This document shows, piece by piece, positions 39,845 to 50,544 of a stretch of DNA of 64,000 nucleotides. Position 1 is the stretch's first letter; the number at the start of each line of letters is the position of its first letter. The position numbers were made by a program, and so were the translations under genes. Source of the stretch: Mytilinidion resinicola (Eukaryota > Ascomycota > Dothideomycetes > Mytilinidiales > Mytilinidiaceae); contig NW_022985438.1 in the NCBI RefSeq assembly GCF_010093595.1, positions 1,946,785-2,010,784 of the forward strand, given 5' to 3'. The notes beneath the pieces were generated by a model. The model did no database searches and was not told the origin of the DNA. It saw only the letters and a list, made by a program, of their open reading frames with translations.

Positions 39845-40271
39845 ATGCAATTCCCCTTCATCCTCTCCTCCATCCTTTCCCTCGCCTCCGCAGCCGCTAT
39901 TACAACCCGCCACCCGGCCAAGCTCATGGGCGGTGAGTTAACCAAGCGCGATATTTGCGGCGGCGACACCTCCCCCGTCTGCTGCCAACTCGATGTCGAG
40001 GGCGTCGCGGACTTGAACTGCCAGAGCCGTAAGCCACTTCCCCTATCCTCCCATTGACCAGGGCGTTCTTGCTGACGCATTCATCCTGGTACAGCCGGCG
40101 ACGTCTCCACTGTTGCGGAGTTTGAGGACGCTTGCGCTGCGAAGGGCCTCTCGGCTGAGTGCTGCACTCTTGTTGCTGTAAGTAGCTTTCTTGGGTGTTT
40201 GTTTTCGGGGTGGGATCAGAGAGCTGATGAGAGAGTAGGGCACGGATGGTCTTGTTTGCTCTGCTGCTTAG
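39845..40271 (+). CDS. class II hydrophobin
   Basis: Three exons, 39845-40028, 40095-40177 and 40239-40271 (introns of 66 and 61 nt), give 99 residues. A signal peptide (residues 1 to about 18) is followed by a short basic propeptide-like part ending LTKR, a possible Kex2 site. The mature part has eight cysteines in the order C-CC-C-C-CC-C with spacings 7, 11, 15, 8 and 10. These are the compact spacings of class II hydrophobins. Such proteins are secreted and assemble at air-water interfaces, coating hyphae or spores and altering surface wettability. The second and third exons would be missed by a simple ORF view. A TATA box lies 132 bp upstream. Confidence 0.95.
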
Positions 40272-40784
40272 GCGGGGTGTGAGACCTGGGGATGGGATGG
40301 TTGGAGGGAGGGAGGGAGGTTTTGGACTGGAGAGACAGGGGATGCATATATACTTTCATGCTGCACCGATTTCGTTCGTAGTTGGCGACAATGAGTATTT
40401 GATTGAGGTCATAATCCCTATGCCCCGTCGCCCCATAGCGTCTTCCTCTGTGCTCTCTCCTAACTCAATGTTTACAGCACTAGGATAAACATTCCCTTGA
40501 ATCTTTTTTAGCAACGCTTGTTGTGTGATTTCGTACTAATACAGATCTAGAGCAACGAGCGAAAGGTCCGATCAGTGTATAGTTAGAGGTGGGTTGGTAA
40601 GGTTTCAGGCCTGTCACATTGATATAATCACGTACATACGCTTCAGATGGCGGAAAGTCCTTAAAAACACCACAAGTGGTACCAATGCCTTAGCGCTGTA
40701 CTAGAAACCCCCAGTCCACCTTGAAATCAAACTCCAAAAGTGTGCCCAGCGCCCCAGTGCCCAGCAACTATTATTACATCGCCC
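40272..40784. other. convergent intergenic region, 513 bp
   Basis: 3' flanks of the hydrophobin and ceramidase-like genes, with a G-rich stretch near 40290-40340. Nothing else recognised. Confidence 0.4.
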
Positions 40785-42400
40785 TTAGATCTCACCCTCT
40801 GCATCCCCCTCCAAATCACTAACATCAACCATCGAGCCAGCCCCACTACTCTCATACATCGGCACCGCTGTCGTCTCCCAGCACCGCGCCCACGCCACCT
40901 CCCCCCTTTGCGGATCCAGAATCGCCGCATAATGCGTACACTCATTAGTAATCGGGTAATCTGTCACCATATCCACCAGCTGCTCCTTCGTGATCCACAC
41001 CTCGTCCTCCGGCGCCCTGCGCTTTCCGCGCCCCTGTCGATACTGGCGCACCGCACGCTTCCAACTCGCGACTACGCAGCCCTTGCGGTCTAGGCTCTCG
41101 TCGACGAGCCCTTGCATCCCGACGGCGCTGTGCTTGGCGTGTGCGACGTGCGTCCCACTTTTTCCTTCGTAGGCGGCGTCGTGGTTGGTGGCGGTGATGA
41201 AGGAGGTCGAGGTGCGGGTTGTGGCGGTGATGCGGTCTTTTTCCATGACGGCGGTGGTGGTGCCGTCGGAGAGGATGAGGTAGGCGGATGTTGTGGGGGT
41301 AGAGGGGAGAGTGGATAGAATGGTGGCGAGGTCGGGGAGGGGGGTTTGATCTGCTTTGGATTTCTCGGTCTTTATGCTAGAAGGGGGTTTAGAGGGCGAT
41401 GCGGGGCGTTTGGGGAGAATCAGGTCGCGCAAGTGGGAAGCGATGGAGGGGCGGAATCCGAGGAGCACGAAAGCTAGATGGGTGTAGAATTTCAGGTTGG
41501 CGAGTTTCGAGTTGTCGTTGTTGTGGTAGGGGCGGAAGTTTAGGGAGACGCTGAGGTCTTGGCTATATTGTGATCGTCTCAGTGGTTGCTTGTAGTGATC
41601 TATTTAGGTATTACGTACCGGACACCAGTTAGTATTCCCACGAAACCCACATAAGTAATGCTCCTCGCCATTACCTCCCCGCCTGGATGCTCAACGAATT
41701 CAAGCTGTACGATGACTTTCCGTAGCTCTTCCATGGCCCAGTCCAGAGTTCGAAAATGTAGCATTCTGGTCTCATCACCGTCTTTCACTTGCACACCACC
41801 GCTCGTGCAGCCCATAAAACAATCGAGGAGTGTATTGTATGCAACCAGCAAATACATGTCAACTCCAACGATTTTGCTGATGCCGCGGATCTCTTCTGTC
41901 TGTTCTTTGCTGTATAAGCGCCGTAGAAACAGGCGTGCAACTGTCTTTACTAGGGCTACGGGGACGTGGGTTTGCTCAATTACTTCCTCGAAGAGCAAGC
42001 CAAGGCCACTGACTACCGCTTTATAATCATTAGCGACCTGCGCGTAGCGTTGCTGAGGCGGTAGAGAGAGATCAACGGTGTATATTGGAGGCATTTCGGC
42101 ATATCCAGGGAGATTGCTCGAGGCGTGGCTTGTCTTTGTTCGTCCTCTCAGCCTTGAGAAATTTGGTGTTTCGGGCTGGATGGACTCCTGGCTGTATATC
42201 GAGGCTTGCTCATCAACGCGAGTAGCGTCTAGCACAGATGAATCCTTGGATGAACTTGATGCCTGATTTGACGGCCCTTTTCGCCTTTTAGACGACGAAC
42301 TTGACTCCTCGGTAGGTATGGATCTTTGGCTGGATGTTGACGAGGCCTGCTCACTAACTTGAGAGGTCTTGCCCGTCTTGCTCCTTGTTATTGGAGCCAT
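40785..42400 (-). CDS. acid ceramidase / NAAA-like N-terminal nucleophile amidase
   Basis: Two exons, 42400-41619 and 41562-40785, with a 56-nt phase-2 intron, give 519 residues. The first 95 residues are Ser-rich and low in complexity. The segment PIYTVDLSLPPQQRY opens the catalytic part as in acid ceramidases. FMGCTSGGV contains the Cys that in this family becomes the N-terminal nucleophile after self-cleavage, followed by the LHFRTLDWAM segment that lines the active site. The C-terminal part carries a long low-complexity insert (Pro/Ser/Thr, around residues 320-370) before the conserved TNHDAAYEG and TNECTHYAA motifs. Family members hydrolyse the amide bond of ceramides or N-acylethanolamines. 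No obvious signal peptide is visible at this start, so a lysosomal or vacuolar location is not supported. Confidence 0.85.
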
Positions 42401-43764
42401 ATTGAACGATTTGACAAATGCGAGATTAAATGATACGACAGAGTGAGAGAGAACTGCTTAAATACTTATCGACATGTTGGTGAGGCGCAGCTTTCAGCCT
42501 TAAAGATCAGGGGATGCTGCTGTCTAATGGCTGCTGCCTGGCCATTGCTCTTTCTGGAGAATGCGCGTCAAAGAAGAAAATTCAGATCGCTCTTGAAGAC
42601 TGGAACGGTCAAAGGGGTTTACATGATGATGATACGTAGTGCAAGGGTGGGCTTGATGTGTTGTCGGTGCTGCTGCGTCGGAGACAAGATCAGCCGAAAA
42701 CCGAAGCATCTATTCTAGGACTATTGACTACCTCTCCTTAACCACGAAACCTTTTCTCCATTACCAACGATCTGAAGTGTCCTTCATGAGACATTTGCCC
42801 TCGTAAATTATGTGATGTGCAAGTCATGGTTCTGAAATTCCGGGTCCCTGTGGAATTCGTTTCTATACTTCGAGAGAATTTCTACCCTTAGGACCCAGCG
42901 ACTCAACAATCATGCAATCAGGCAATCCATTAGACGCGTCAAACCCGTAGGGTCTTAGGAGGGCAGTCTATGTAGAAAAATCCCGCGATCTTGGTCTATC
43001 ATTTTCTTCATGAATCATTCGTTTTCTAGCAACTCAGCGTCTTCGATTTCCGTCTCTTCATACATTAAACAAACCTCTAGTGATGAGGCCCACCATCATC
43101 TTGTCATCGGTGATTATGATAATAGAACCTGAGTCTCTGCCCTTTTACCTACGACCGCATGAGATGATCCGGCGAGGTATCAAGCCGGTTCAGACGACAC
43201 GTATCTCAAAATGCATTGAGATATGCCCGGGAGGTGAGGGCAAACCGACTGTATTTCAAATAGCTCCGCGAGCGTGACTCCCTCCGGTCTATGCCGATCG
43301 AAGATCACATGGCCGTGTTATCCGGCAGCTACGCACGTTTTCGGAGCTAAGCACCTTCCACCTCTTCGCCGCTCGGGCAGCCTATAAGTCTCTCACTTCC
43401 TACAACCCCAACACATCAATCCATGTGTCTCCCAGGCTGTTGGAGCTATACAGACTTGGTAAGTGTGTCGCTTTTCTCTTACTGTAACGCTCACTGACAC
43501 ACCTAGGAAATCGAGGACGAACCCCCAAGACCAAGGAGGATGGCAGCGCCTTTCAATGTCGGCCCAGGCCAGCAAAACCCAAGCATGACCTACGTAAGTG
43601 CCAAGATCTCTTCAGTTCTTCTTTCCTCCGCCTCTCACCGCTTCACAATGCACCTCACTCCAATCTGCGTCACAAGCCTCCAAAAGCCAGAGTCTTACCT
43701 TCCTGTCCTGCACCAACTTCACAACAACCTCCTTTCCTGAGGCATCCAAACGCTTTTCAACGCG
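42401..43764. other. intergenic region, 1.4 kb, with possible short upstream exons
   Basis: No clear gene. From 43423 an ATG opens a short frame that can be spliced (GTAAGT near 43460, acceptor near 43506) into a segment containing MAAPFNVGPGQQ, which ends at a good GTAAGT donor at 43594. These could be 5' exons of the following Tyr/Pro-rich gene, but I found no acceptor that keeps its frame. Confidence 0.4.
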
Positions 43765-44460
43765 ATGGCATTCAATGTGAATGGTGGCCCGTGGGGCAAT
43801 TGGCAATGGCCTCAGCCCTTTGACAATCGCCGCCACACTCACACCTACATTGCACAACGTGGCGGGGCACCAACTGTGGGGCCCACTTTCTATGGCACCC
43901 CCTACGGAACTACTTATACATACCCGTCTCCATACACCTATGCCTATCCTCAAACCTATGTCTACCCTCACACCTATGCCTATCCTCAGACATATGCTTA
44001 CCCGACGGTACCGCAGGTCTACTACGCGCAACCCGGAGGCGGCTATGCTGCGGTGGCAGTCCCCCAAGTCCAAGCTCCGCAGCAGACCTACGTCTATGCA
44101 AACCAGCCAGCTGTCGGCATGGCTGGTGCGCCCATTCAGCAGCCTAATCTAGGCCCGACTCCATACCCTGCTCAATACACGGGCCAACCGATGGCTAGCT
44201 ACGGCCCTTACCACCACTACCATATGGGTCGCACCAAGGAGCAAGTTGATATGGACAACCGCCGCACGGCGTACCAGCAAGGTGCTTATTCCATGCATCC
44301 CATTGCGCCTGATAACCCGCCCCCAGACACACAGTTTTGGTGCAAGGAAGTCGATGGAGAATGGACGCTAAGGACTTTCTTTACCATACAGGAGGACCTC
44401 AAGCCGGGTAATTGGAAATATGCTCCTGACACTGGCATGTTTGTCTACATCAGGAAATAG
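43765..44460 (+). CDS. Tyr/Pro/Gln-rich protein of unknown function
   Basis: A single frame of 231 residues from an ATG. The N-terminus (FNVNGGPWGNWQWPQPFDN) is Trp- and Gly-rich. The centre is a Tyr/Pro/Thr array including four hexapeptides of type TYAYPQ. The C-terminal 60 residues (from TQFWCKEVDGEWTLRTFFTI to the end) look folded and may be the conserved part. There is no signal peptide and no membrane helix. Low-complexity Tyr/Pro/Gln proteins can form condensates or wall material, but nothing here proves a role. The beginning may be incomplete: a similar FNVGPGQ peptide is encoded just upstream and could be an earlier exon. Confidence 0.55.
   Translation: MAFNVNGGPWGNWQWPQPFDNRRHTHTYIAQRGGAPTVGPTFYGTPYGTTYTYPSPYTYAYPQTYVYPHTYAYPQTYAYPTVPQVYYAQPGGGYAAVAVPQVQAPQQTYVYANQPAVGMAGAPIQQPNLGPTPYPAQYTGQPMASYGPYHHYHMGRTKEQVDMDNRRTAYQQGAYSMHPIAPDNPPPDTQFWCKEVDGEWTLRTFFTIQEDLKPGNWKYAPDTGMFVYIRK
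43936..44005 (+). repeat. 18-bp coding tandem repeat, about four copies
   Basis: ACCTATGCCTATCCTCAA-like units in direct tandem encode TYAYPQ / TYVYPH hexapeptides inside the Tyr/Pro-rich gene. Confidence 0.8.
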
Positions 44461-45498
44461 GAGGGGATGATGGCAAAGGTATGTATCATCAAAGCTCTCC
44501 TAGCATTCTAGACTGTTCTCTCGACTACGGCTCCTGCTGTTCTCAACTCTAGAAGAGCAAGTGAATTGACCCTCCTAGCGAATGGTGGTTCTGGGTTCCC
44601 GAGAGGCCTACATGACGAACGCATCATATTAGCGAAGAGCTTTCACGACAATCAGCAAGCCATTCTCGAGCGTTTGTCTCCTTAACTTCATGTTCGGCAA
44701 AGAGGGATCGTGGGTTGATGGATATTGAGCGATGGCGAGCGATGGACAAGGAGGTGGCACTTCTCTGGATACTGTCACAGGGCGATGAAGAGCTCTTCAA
44801 CAACACGGGGTTCGACAATCCTTTCCTCCACCTCTCTCGGTTTTCGCAATCCTAGCGACTCTTATGCGTTCGACACTTTTTGCGACTCTTATGCGTTCGA
44901 CACTTTTTGCGACTCCTTTCTGGACGACACTGGACCAGCAAAATTGCAACGACATTGGACGGGACAGCTCGCAGCAGGCACATGATCGGCATGAGTTTCA
45001 AAGACGGATGCGGATCGATCTCAAGGTTGTGCTTTTGTGGTTTTCTCTTCCATTGGCGTAGAACTCTTTTTCTTTCATACACTTTTCGATTCAGTTGAAC
45101 TTCAATGGGCAACTCTTGAGGGGTGGATATTGCTTTCCGGATGGTCTGGGCCTTACCCAGAGAATGGCGTGGTCTTGCGTTAGGCAGGATTACGAAGGTC
45201 GTGTCGAAGCGATAATCACAATATCAATTTCTATGCGATAAACAACGGCGTTTGTAATTTGAGACGCCATGTGAAGAACCTTCTTATGAACTCGTATCTA
45301 CTTCGAAAGCGTCTTTAACGCAGCGATTAAGCTCTTTGAGAGTGATTGCACTTCGACTCATAACGAGCCGCTGGTGGGTAATAGCTCGTCGTGGAGTACC
45401 AGAGCATACAAGAATCCATGGGAGTAGTAATACTGTGTACCATTTCTGCCTATACTTTGCTCGTAGATGTACCTAGCGTGTGTTCTGAGCAGAGAATA
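44461..45498. other. intergenic region, 1.0 kb
   Basis: No gene recognised apart from a short 27-bp tandem repeat (listed separately). Composition is close to average. Confidence 0.4.
44855..44920. repeat. 27-bp tandem repeat, about 2.4 copies
   Basis: GCGACTCTTATGCGTTCGAC plus CACTTTT is repeated exactly at 44855 and 44882, with a truncated third copy at 44909. Confidence 0.85.
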
Positions 45499-46478
45499 TT
45501 ACCGCAAAATCTTGAGGTCTTGATTAGCTTTCCACCGTTCTTCTGGTATTCTCCTCCTCGTGTTCTTTGGACAGTCTCGCATCATGTGTCCTTCCTGCCC
45601 ACAACCATGACATGTCACGCCCCTGGCTGTGTTTGCCATGCTAAGGCCGCCACCTGACGATATCCCTCTCCCCTTGTTTTGATTCAGGTTCACTTCCTTC
45701 CTACGCCGTGCCTCCGCCATTTTTACAGCCTCTGCTTTTGCGGCCTGCTTCTTCGCCTTGCGGTCGGCGCGAGCCTGGGCGGAGCGGATGAGCGCATCAG
45801 TGGGGTCACCGTCAGGGTCGGAGTCTAAGGGGTCTGATTTTTCGTCTGAGTCTGACGATTCTTCCTTGTCGGCGGAAGAATTTGTGACCTGATATCGTCA
45901 GTGCTCATGTTCAACATCTCTTTGTCGACAGGCCGCGTCCCGCAATAGAGCTGTCCATTCAAGGTAGAACTTACTTGAGCCTTCTTCCCCTTTCCAAACC
46001 TCATCCTCCCTCCCGCACCGAAACCGCTCTCCTCATCACTACTCTCCTCGTCGCCCTGACCGTCAATCTCCGCGAACCCTGCCTGCACCACCCTCATCTG
46101 GACCTTGCCTCGCGCCGCCTGGTCATCTCGAAAGCTCAAGACCCACCTCGTCTCGCCCACCTCAGCCGCCTGTCGCTCAACTGCCTCCGAGCGTTTGGCT
46201 TCCTCAGCCGCGAGGGCGGCCTGCATGGCAACATAGTCGGAGGACGGGGTGGGCGTGTATGAACCTGAGGAAAGACGTTGGCGCTTTGCATGAGGCCCAT
46301 TTGAGATGGGTGTTGAAGGGCCGGTGGAGGACGTGGGGGAGGAGTTCTTGACGGTTGAGCGTTGCATGAACTGGACGACTTTTTAGTATCGCGTCTACAT
46401 ATCTCACAGAAAAGGAAGGAATACCTTCATAGTGAGTAGTCGCGAAGACATTATCTTGGGTTCCTTTGATGTACTCAT
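45499..46478 (-). CDS. MPP6: Mpp6-like exosome cofactor with C-terminal zinc knuckle
   Basis: Three exons, 46478-46425, 46370-45975 and 45888-45499, give 279 residues. The splice of the first two restores RLLTMKFMQR at residues 13-22, the signature of M-phase phosphoprotein 6, the nuclear cofactor that docks on the RNA exosome next to Mtr4. The middle (TRWVLSF, and GGRMRFGKGKK near residue 145) fits the short conserved boxes of Mpp6. An acidic Ser/Asp stretch and an Ala/Lys/Arg-rich helix follow. Residues 243-256 are a CCHC zinc knuckle (CHGCGQEGHMMRDC), a single-stranded nucleic-acid-binding module. The second intron (86 nt) is open in the preceding frame for some distance, so retention would give a shorter protein without the knuckle. 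The gene shares a 228-bp divergent promoter with NDUFS6. Confidence 0.75.
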
Positions 46479-46706
46479 GCTGGGCAAGCTGTAGCGAACG
46501 TAGTAATGGTTAGTTGTTTCTGCCGAAACTGCAATAAGTTTGTGGAGTGAGCGGCGTTGGTAATGAGGATGTGGTGGTCAAAAATATCGAAAGCTTTTGA
46601 CGTTTCTGGGTGCCAAGGCTGATCTCCAACGTCCATTCATCCTTCTCTACCTACACCACCGTCAAGCTCCGCCAGTCGCGGCAACCCCCACAACCACTGA
46701 ACCACG
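46479..46706. promoter_or_regulatory. divergent promoter between the Mpp6-like gene and NDUFS6
   Basis: 228 bp separate two oppositely oriented start codons, so both promoters must lie here. No TATA box is evident, as is usual for housekeeping genes. Confidence 0.6.
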
Positions 46707-47537
46707 ATGCTCTCCTCCACGGTGCGCGCTCGCGCACCCTACCTCTTCGTCCGGCCTTTCCTTCGCGCGTACAGTACCGGCGAGGTCCCCTCCAACGACC
46801 CTTCCCCGAAGGCCCCGAAGCCGAACGTCTCGGCCACCAACGCCCTCCCCACGTCCTCTGAAGGGGGCTTCGACAAAGTTTTGCAGGAGAGTGTAGAGAC
46901 TGCGGAGGAGCTCCGTGTGTTACAGGCGCCAAATCGCCAGGCTCCCAACAACAAGGGGATCTGGAGCCGGAGTCAACAGCCGAGGGCGGTAGCTATGACG
47001 GGGCCGAGATTCGAGCAGACTATCATGGAGGATCAGGTATGCAATTATATTTGCCAATATTGATTTGGTGGATTCCAATTGGTGCAATTGGCCCAGGGAA
47101 GCGGACATTTGTGAAGAGAGCTAATCTGAACCTTGTTAATAGCCACGCCCTTACGCTGCCATTGAACTTATCCATAAGCAACCTGTCCGCTGGACTAAGG
47201 AGAGGGTTGTTTCGTGTGATGGTGGCGGAGGACCACTAGGACATCCCAAGATCTTCATCAACACCGACAAGCCGCAGATCTGCTGGTGCACTTATTGCGG
47301 ACTGCCTTTTGTAAGTACTCAATTGGCACGATATTCAGCTTCGTATCAATCTTATGAACTAAGAGTAATTTGGTACTCTCGTATCTGCTATATTCTAATA
47401 TATTCCAGGCTCATGAGCACCACCGCGCCCATCTGGAGTCCCTCCCTTCAACATCATACCCATTGAAGCCAACTGGTGACCCAGCCGAAGTGGAAGAGTC
47501 GCAGCGTATCACAGACGAGCCATTAGGCCAGCGATGA
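46707..47537 (+). CDS. NDUFS6: mitochondrial complex I zinc-binding subunit (NDUFS6 type)
   Basis: Three exons, 46707-47036, 47143-47310 and 47409-47537 (introns of 106 and 98 nt), give 208 residues. The N-terminus (MLSSTVRARAPYLFVRPFLRAYSTG) is a typical mitochondrial presequence with an RAYS cleavage-type motif. The zf-CHCC domain is complete: Cys in VSCDGGGG, His in LGHPKIF, and the pair in CTYCGLPF (about residues 135, 144, 159 and 162). This subunit sits in the peripheral arm of NADH:ubiquinone oxidoreductase and binds one zinc, important for late assembly. The fungal protein is longer than the animal one because of a linker rich in Pro, Ser and Glu after the presequence. Splice signals and domain continuity make the call firm. 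Confidence 0.94.
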
Positions 47538-48038
47538 GAGCTTGAAGTTGGCATTCAGACTCATGTATATATGTAGAATCGTATTTTGATAGCGAGTTTG
47601 CAACCTCCTTCAATTGAACCCGCAACGTGACACTGAACTTAGAACTAAGATATTCGTACACAAGGCCACCTAAGTATCATCATCAGAAGAGGGGCCTTAA
47701 AACTAGGCATATAAAGATTTACTTCGAAGCTCTAACTAACGCTCCAAAACTCGCTTAATAACCCATCCCGCATGACGTCTACCTATCGCAAGCTCTCCGA
47801 AACAAATCACCCAATGCCCCTCTCAGCCACCAACACCTTCTTCTTCCTTCTCCTCTTCGTCTTCTCCTTCTTTCCAGGCCCGTTCATCCGTGTCCTCCAA
47901 TCACCCTTTACATCCACCCCCAAAACCCCCGCCTACCCCACCAGCACCTGCGCGTGTTGCGCCTGTAACAACCCTCCTCCCGCCACCAAACTATTAACTT
48001 CACCATCCTCACTACTCACAAAACCTACATCCGCCACC
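47538..48038. other. intergenic region and in-frame leader, 501 bp
   Basis: From 47772 an ATG opens a frame that runs without a stop into the YjbQ-like gene. It encodes a hydrophobic FFFLLLFVFSFF stretch. It may be untranslated leader or an alternative N-terminus. Confidence 0.4.
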
Positions 48039-48581
48039 ATGTCTTGGTTTCAGAAAACTATCACCCTCCCCTCCAAATCGCGCGGCTCCTACCTCATCAC
48101 CTCCGACATCGTGAAAGAGCTGCCCGAGCTGCAGAACTACAAAGTCGGCATCCTGAATCTGTTCATCCAGCACACAAGCTGCGCTCTGAGTCTAAATGAG
48201 AACTGGGACTCGGATGTCAGGGCGGATATGAGTGATACGTTGGATCGGATTGTGCCTGAGGATAAGGGAGGCAGGGAGGGGTTGTATAGGCATGATGCAG
48301 AGGGGAGCGATGATATGCCAGTGAGTTTAGGGATACTTTTTTGGGGAGCATGGGTGTAGACTGTTCCTGGGAGATCCTTTGAGGCAATATGACAGGATTC
48401 AGGCTGACGGAGTTTCACACAGGCACACGTCAAAAGCGCACTCATAGGCGCAAGCGTCTCGATTCCAATCAGCAATGGCAAGCTGGCTACGGGCACATGG
48501 CAGGGGATCTGGTACTTGGAGTTCAGGGCATCGAGGCACTCGCGGAAGGTGGTGGCCACTATACAGGGAGAGAAGTCGTGA
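48039..48581 (+). CDS. YjbQ/UPF0047 family protein
   Basis: Two exons, 48039-48320 and 48423-48581, with a 102-nt phase-0 intron, give 146 residues, close to the family's usual 130-150. I chose the ATG in the context CCGCCACCATG because it aligns with the start of bacterial and fungal relatives. The motif HTSCALSLNENWDSDVRADM, the later HDAEGSDDMPAHVKSAL and GTWQGIWYLEFR are those of the family, which forms small trimeric beta-barrels. Some bacterial members have been described as having low thiamine-phosphate synthase activity, but the cellular role is not settled. An upstream in-frame ATG at 47772 would add 89 residues including a hydrophobic stretch. Confidence 0.9.
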
Positions 48582-48866
48582 GCGGATCGGGGACCTGAGA
48601 TACATAACTTGCTTGTTTGGGAAACTCTTCACAGAGACACATTAGGGATCAGGTATTGCTTTGTTGCATTGAGATTGTCTGACTCTCTATCTTCGGGTCT
48701 GGTCGAAAATGTGAATTATAATACATTTATTTCAACATCGAATGAATCGACCTCACGCTTCGAGTAACAAATTTAGGGTACAGAATATACACCAGGCCAG
48801 CAGATTTGTTTAACCAACTGACACTAGAGAGGCCGGCGCTTCTAACAGTCCGAGACCATAACAACA

Positions 48867-50138
48867 CTACCGGAGGTGGAAGTGAGGAAAACCGGGTATA
48901 AAACTGGGTTCAGACTGGTTGGACTTTTCAGAGTCTCCAGAGTCCAAATGTTCGCTCTCCTGTTTGTGAGATTTTGTAGCAATAAGGCGAGGTCTTGGAG
49001 GTCTTAGAGAGGGAGTCAACCCTATTTTTCGAGGGCGCTTCCGCTTAGGTTTACGAAGCGACTTATCGACCTCGTTCGCTCCAACTTTCGCTGGCAGAGA
49101 AGAACGAAGCGAGGGGCCGTCAATCATCTTGCCTTTCAGCTCTTCGAGAAGTTGCTCAAGTCGAGATATTCTCACCCGAAGAGCCTCCTGCTGGTCTCTT
49201 TCACGGTTTGAAATACGCCGTATCAATCCTGGAGGATGTTTGGGGCGTTGGAGCTCCTTACGGCGTTCGAGTTCTTGCAGTTCCTGGACCCACAGCGCGA
49301 TTTGACTAGAGCTGACTTGCTTAGACTCTGAATCCACTTTATTTGAAGCAGACTCTGTCAATGATTGCATGCGGTGCTTAATTGACCATGCTGTTTGCAC
49401 TGGATGTGTATCTCGAGACAGCTTTCTCAGTGATGTCTGCAACGCTCTGTCGAACTTTCCTTCGGCCACAAACAGTTTGCGTGCAATCCCTTTGGAAGGG
49501 ATTGTAAAAGATGGATAGTTTGAGAAGATGTCTCTAAGAGTGTTTTCGTTAGGTGACTGAGTGATAAGATCTCGAACTGCTTGCTCTGTGAATTCCGAAC
49601 TCTCAATTGCGAGGGAAAAGAGAGGCGTTGCGTCATTTCGTATTTTCAAGTATGCGCGATATTTTTCGGATTGAAGGCCTTCCAAGATCGGGTAGAGATT
49701 CATCTTGAGATGTAGGATATCGCGGCTCAGCTCCGTTCCAGGTCGGATCCGTGCCCTAGCTTGACGCAAACCCGGAAACGGACACTTTGCTAGGACTTCG
49801 TAGAGTCGTGAGAGATCTTCGTATACCCGTTCAAAAGGTTCGTACCACTCTGCGAACCGAGCCCGGTTTTCAACTAGGGCCAGCCTATGTGTGTCCAGTT
49901 CAAGGCTTTCCGGTGTTGCGGTTTCGAGTTTTCGTCTCGCTGATTCTAGCGTTTTCGCCAGAGTTTTAAGACGCTGGTCTCGTTTAGGATTTGTAGCGCC
50001 TTCCGTGGGATCGAAGGTCTGCCAGTTCATCCGGGGTTTCGGTGAGACCGGACTTTTGCTGGACTTCGGTGCTCTTCGCACTTGTTGTTTGAAGGTTGCA
50101 TTTGTAGCTAAGCCGCCGCGAAAGGGTAAAATCCTCAT
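48867..50138 (-). CDS. unknown basic protein, possibly mitochondrial
   Basis: A single frame. I place the start at 50138 because the following residues (MRILPFRGGLATNATFKQQ) look like a mitochondrial presequence: basic, hydroxylated and without acidic residues. An ATG 11 codons upstream (50171) is the alternative. The product is about 423 residues, largely helical and rich in Arg, Lys, Glu and Leu. A coiled-coil-prone stretch lies near residues 300-340 (LWVQELQELERRKELQ and ISRLEQLLEELKG). A strongly basic region (RKPKRKRPRKIG) precedes the Ser-rich end. I recognise no domain. Size and composition would suit a mitochondrial ribosome or translation factor, but that is only a guess. Confidence 0.65.
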   Translation of the reverse strand: MRILPFRGGLATNATFKQQVRRAPKSSKSPVSPKPRMNWQTFDPTEGATNPKRDQRLKTLAKTLESARRKLETATPESLELDTHRLALVENRARFAEWYEPFERVYEDLSRLYEVLAKCPFPGLRQARARIRPGTELSRDILHLKMNLYPILEGLQSEKYRAYLKIRNDATPLFSLAIESSEFTEQAVRDLITQSPNENTLRDIFSNYPSFTIPSKGIARKLFVAEGKFDRALQTSLRKLSRDTHPVQTAWSIKHRMQSLTESASNKVDSESKQVSSSQIALWVQELQELERRKELQRPKHPPGLIRRISNRERDQQEALRVRISRLEQLLEELKGKMIDGPSLRSSLPAKVGANEVDKSLRKPKRKRPRKIGLTPSLRPPRPRLIATKSHKQESEHLDSGDSEKSNQSEPSFIPGFPHFHLR

Positions 50139-50544
50139 GTTTGTGCTGTTGCTGATACCCCATTTAAGCACTTGTGGTCGTCCCCCTCTTGCTTAGGAAG
50201 TGCATTACTGTTGTTACAGTTGACCAGGTTTCCAGACTATTCTAAAAAAAAAAAAGCTTGCGCGAATTTGACTGATGAAGGCGGAAATGGTGCCTGTGGC
50301 GAATTGAATGAAACCACCACTAGTATTAGAGATTGCGGCTGAGTTGTTGAATTTCAAAGACAGCGAGGAGTCGATGGAGGCAAAGGGTGAGAAGACGTTT
50401 AGTTGGATGTTTTGATATTGCCAAGCCACTAAAGTAGCTTGTGGCTGGGGCCGTTACAGGGGTACCTGAGTAATTCATCCAATTCATGACCACCGTTCTT
50501 CATCTCCATTTTCCCTTTCAACTTCGAGTATTCAGACCGCCATA
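50139..50544. other. divergent intergenic region, 406 bp
   Basis: Shared upstream region of the basic-protein gene (minus) and ribokinase (plus), with an A-run of about 11 bases near 50246. No other signal. Confidence 0.4.

Noticed and set aside
43280..43380. Possible structured RNA near 43300
   Set aside because: Some short complementary stretches were seen, but there is no match to tRNA, 5S rRNA or spliceosomal RNA patterns.
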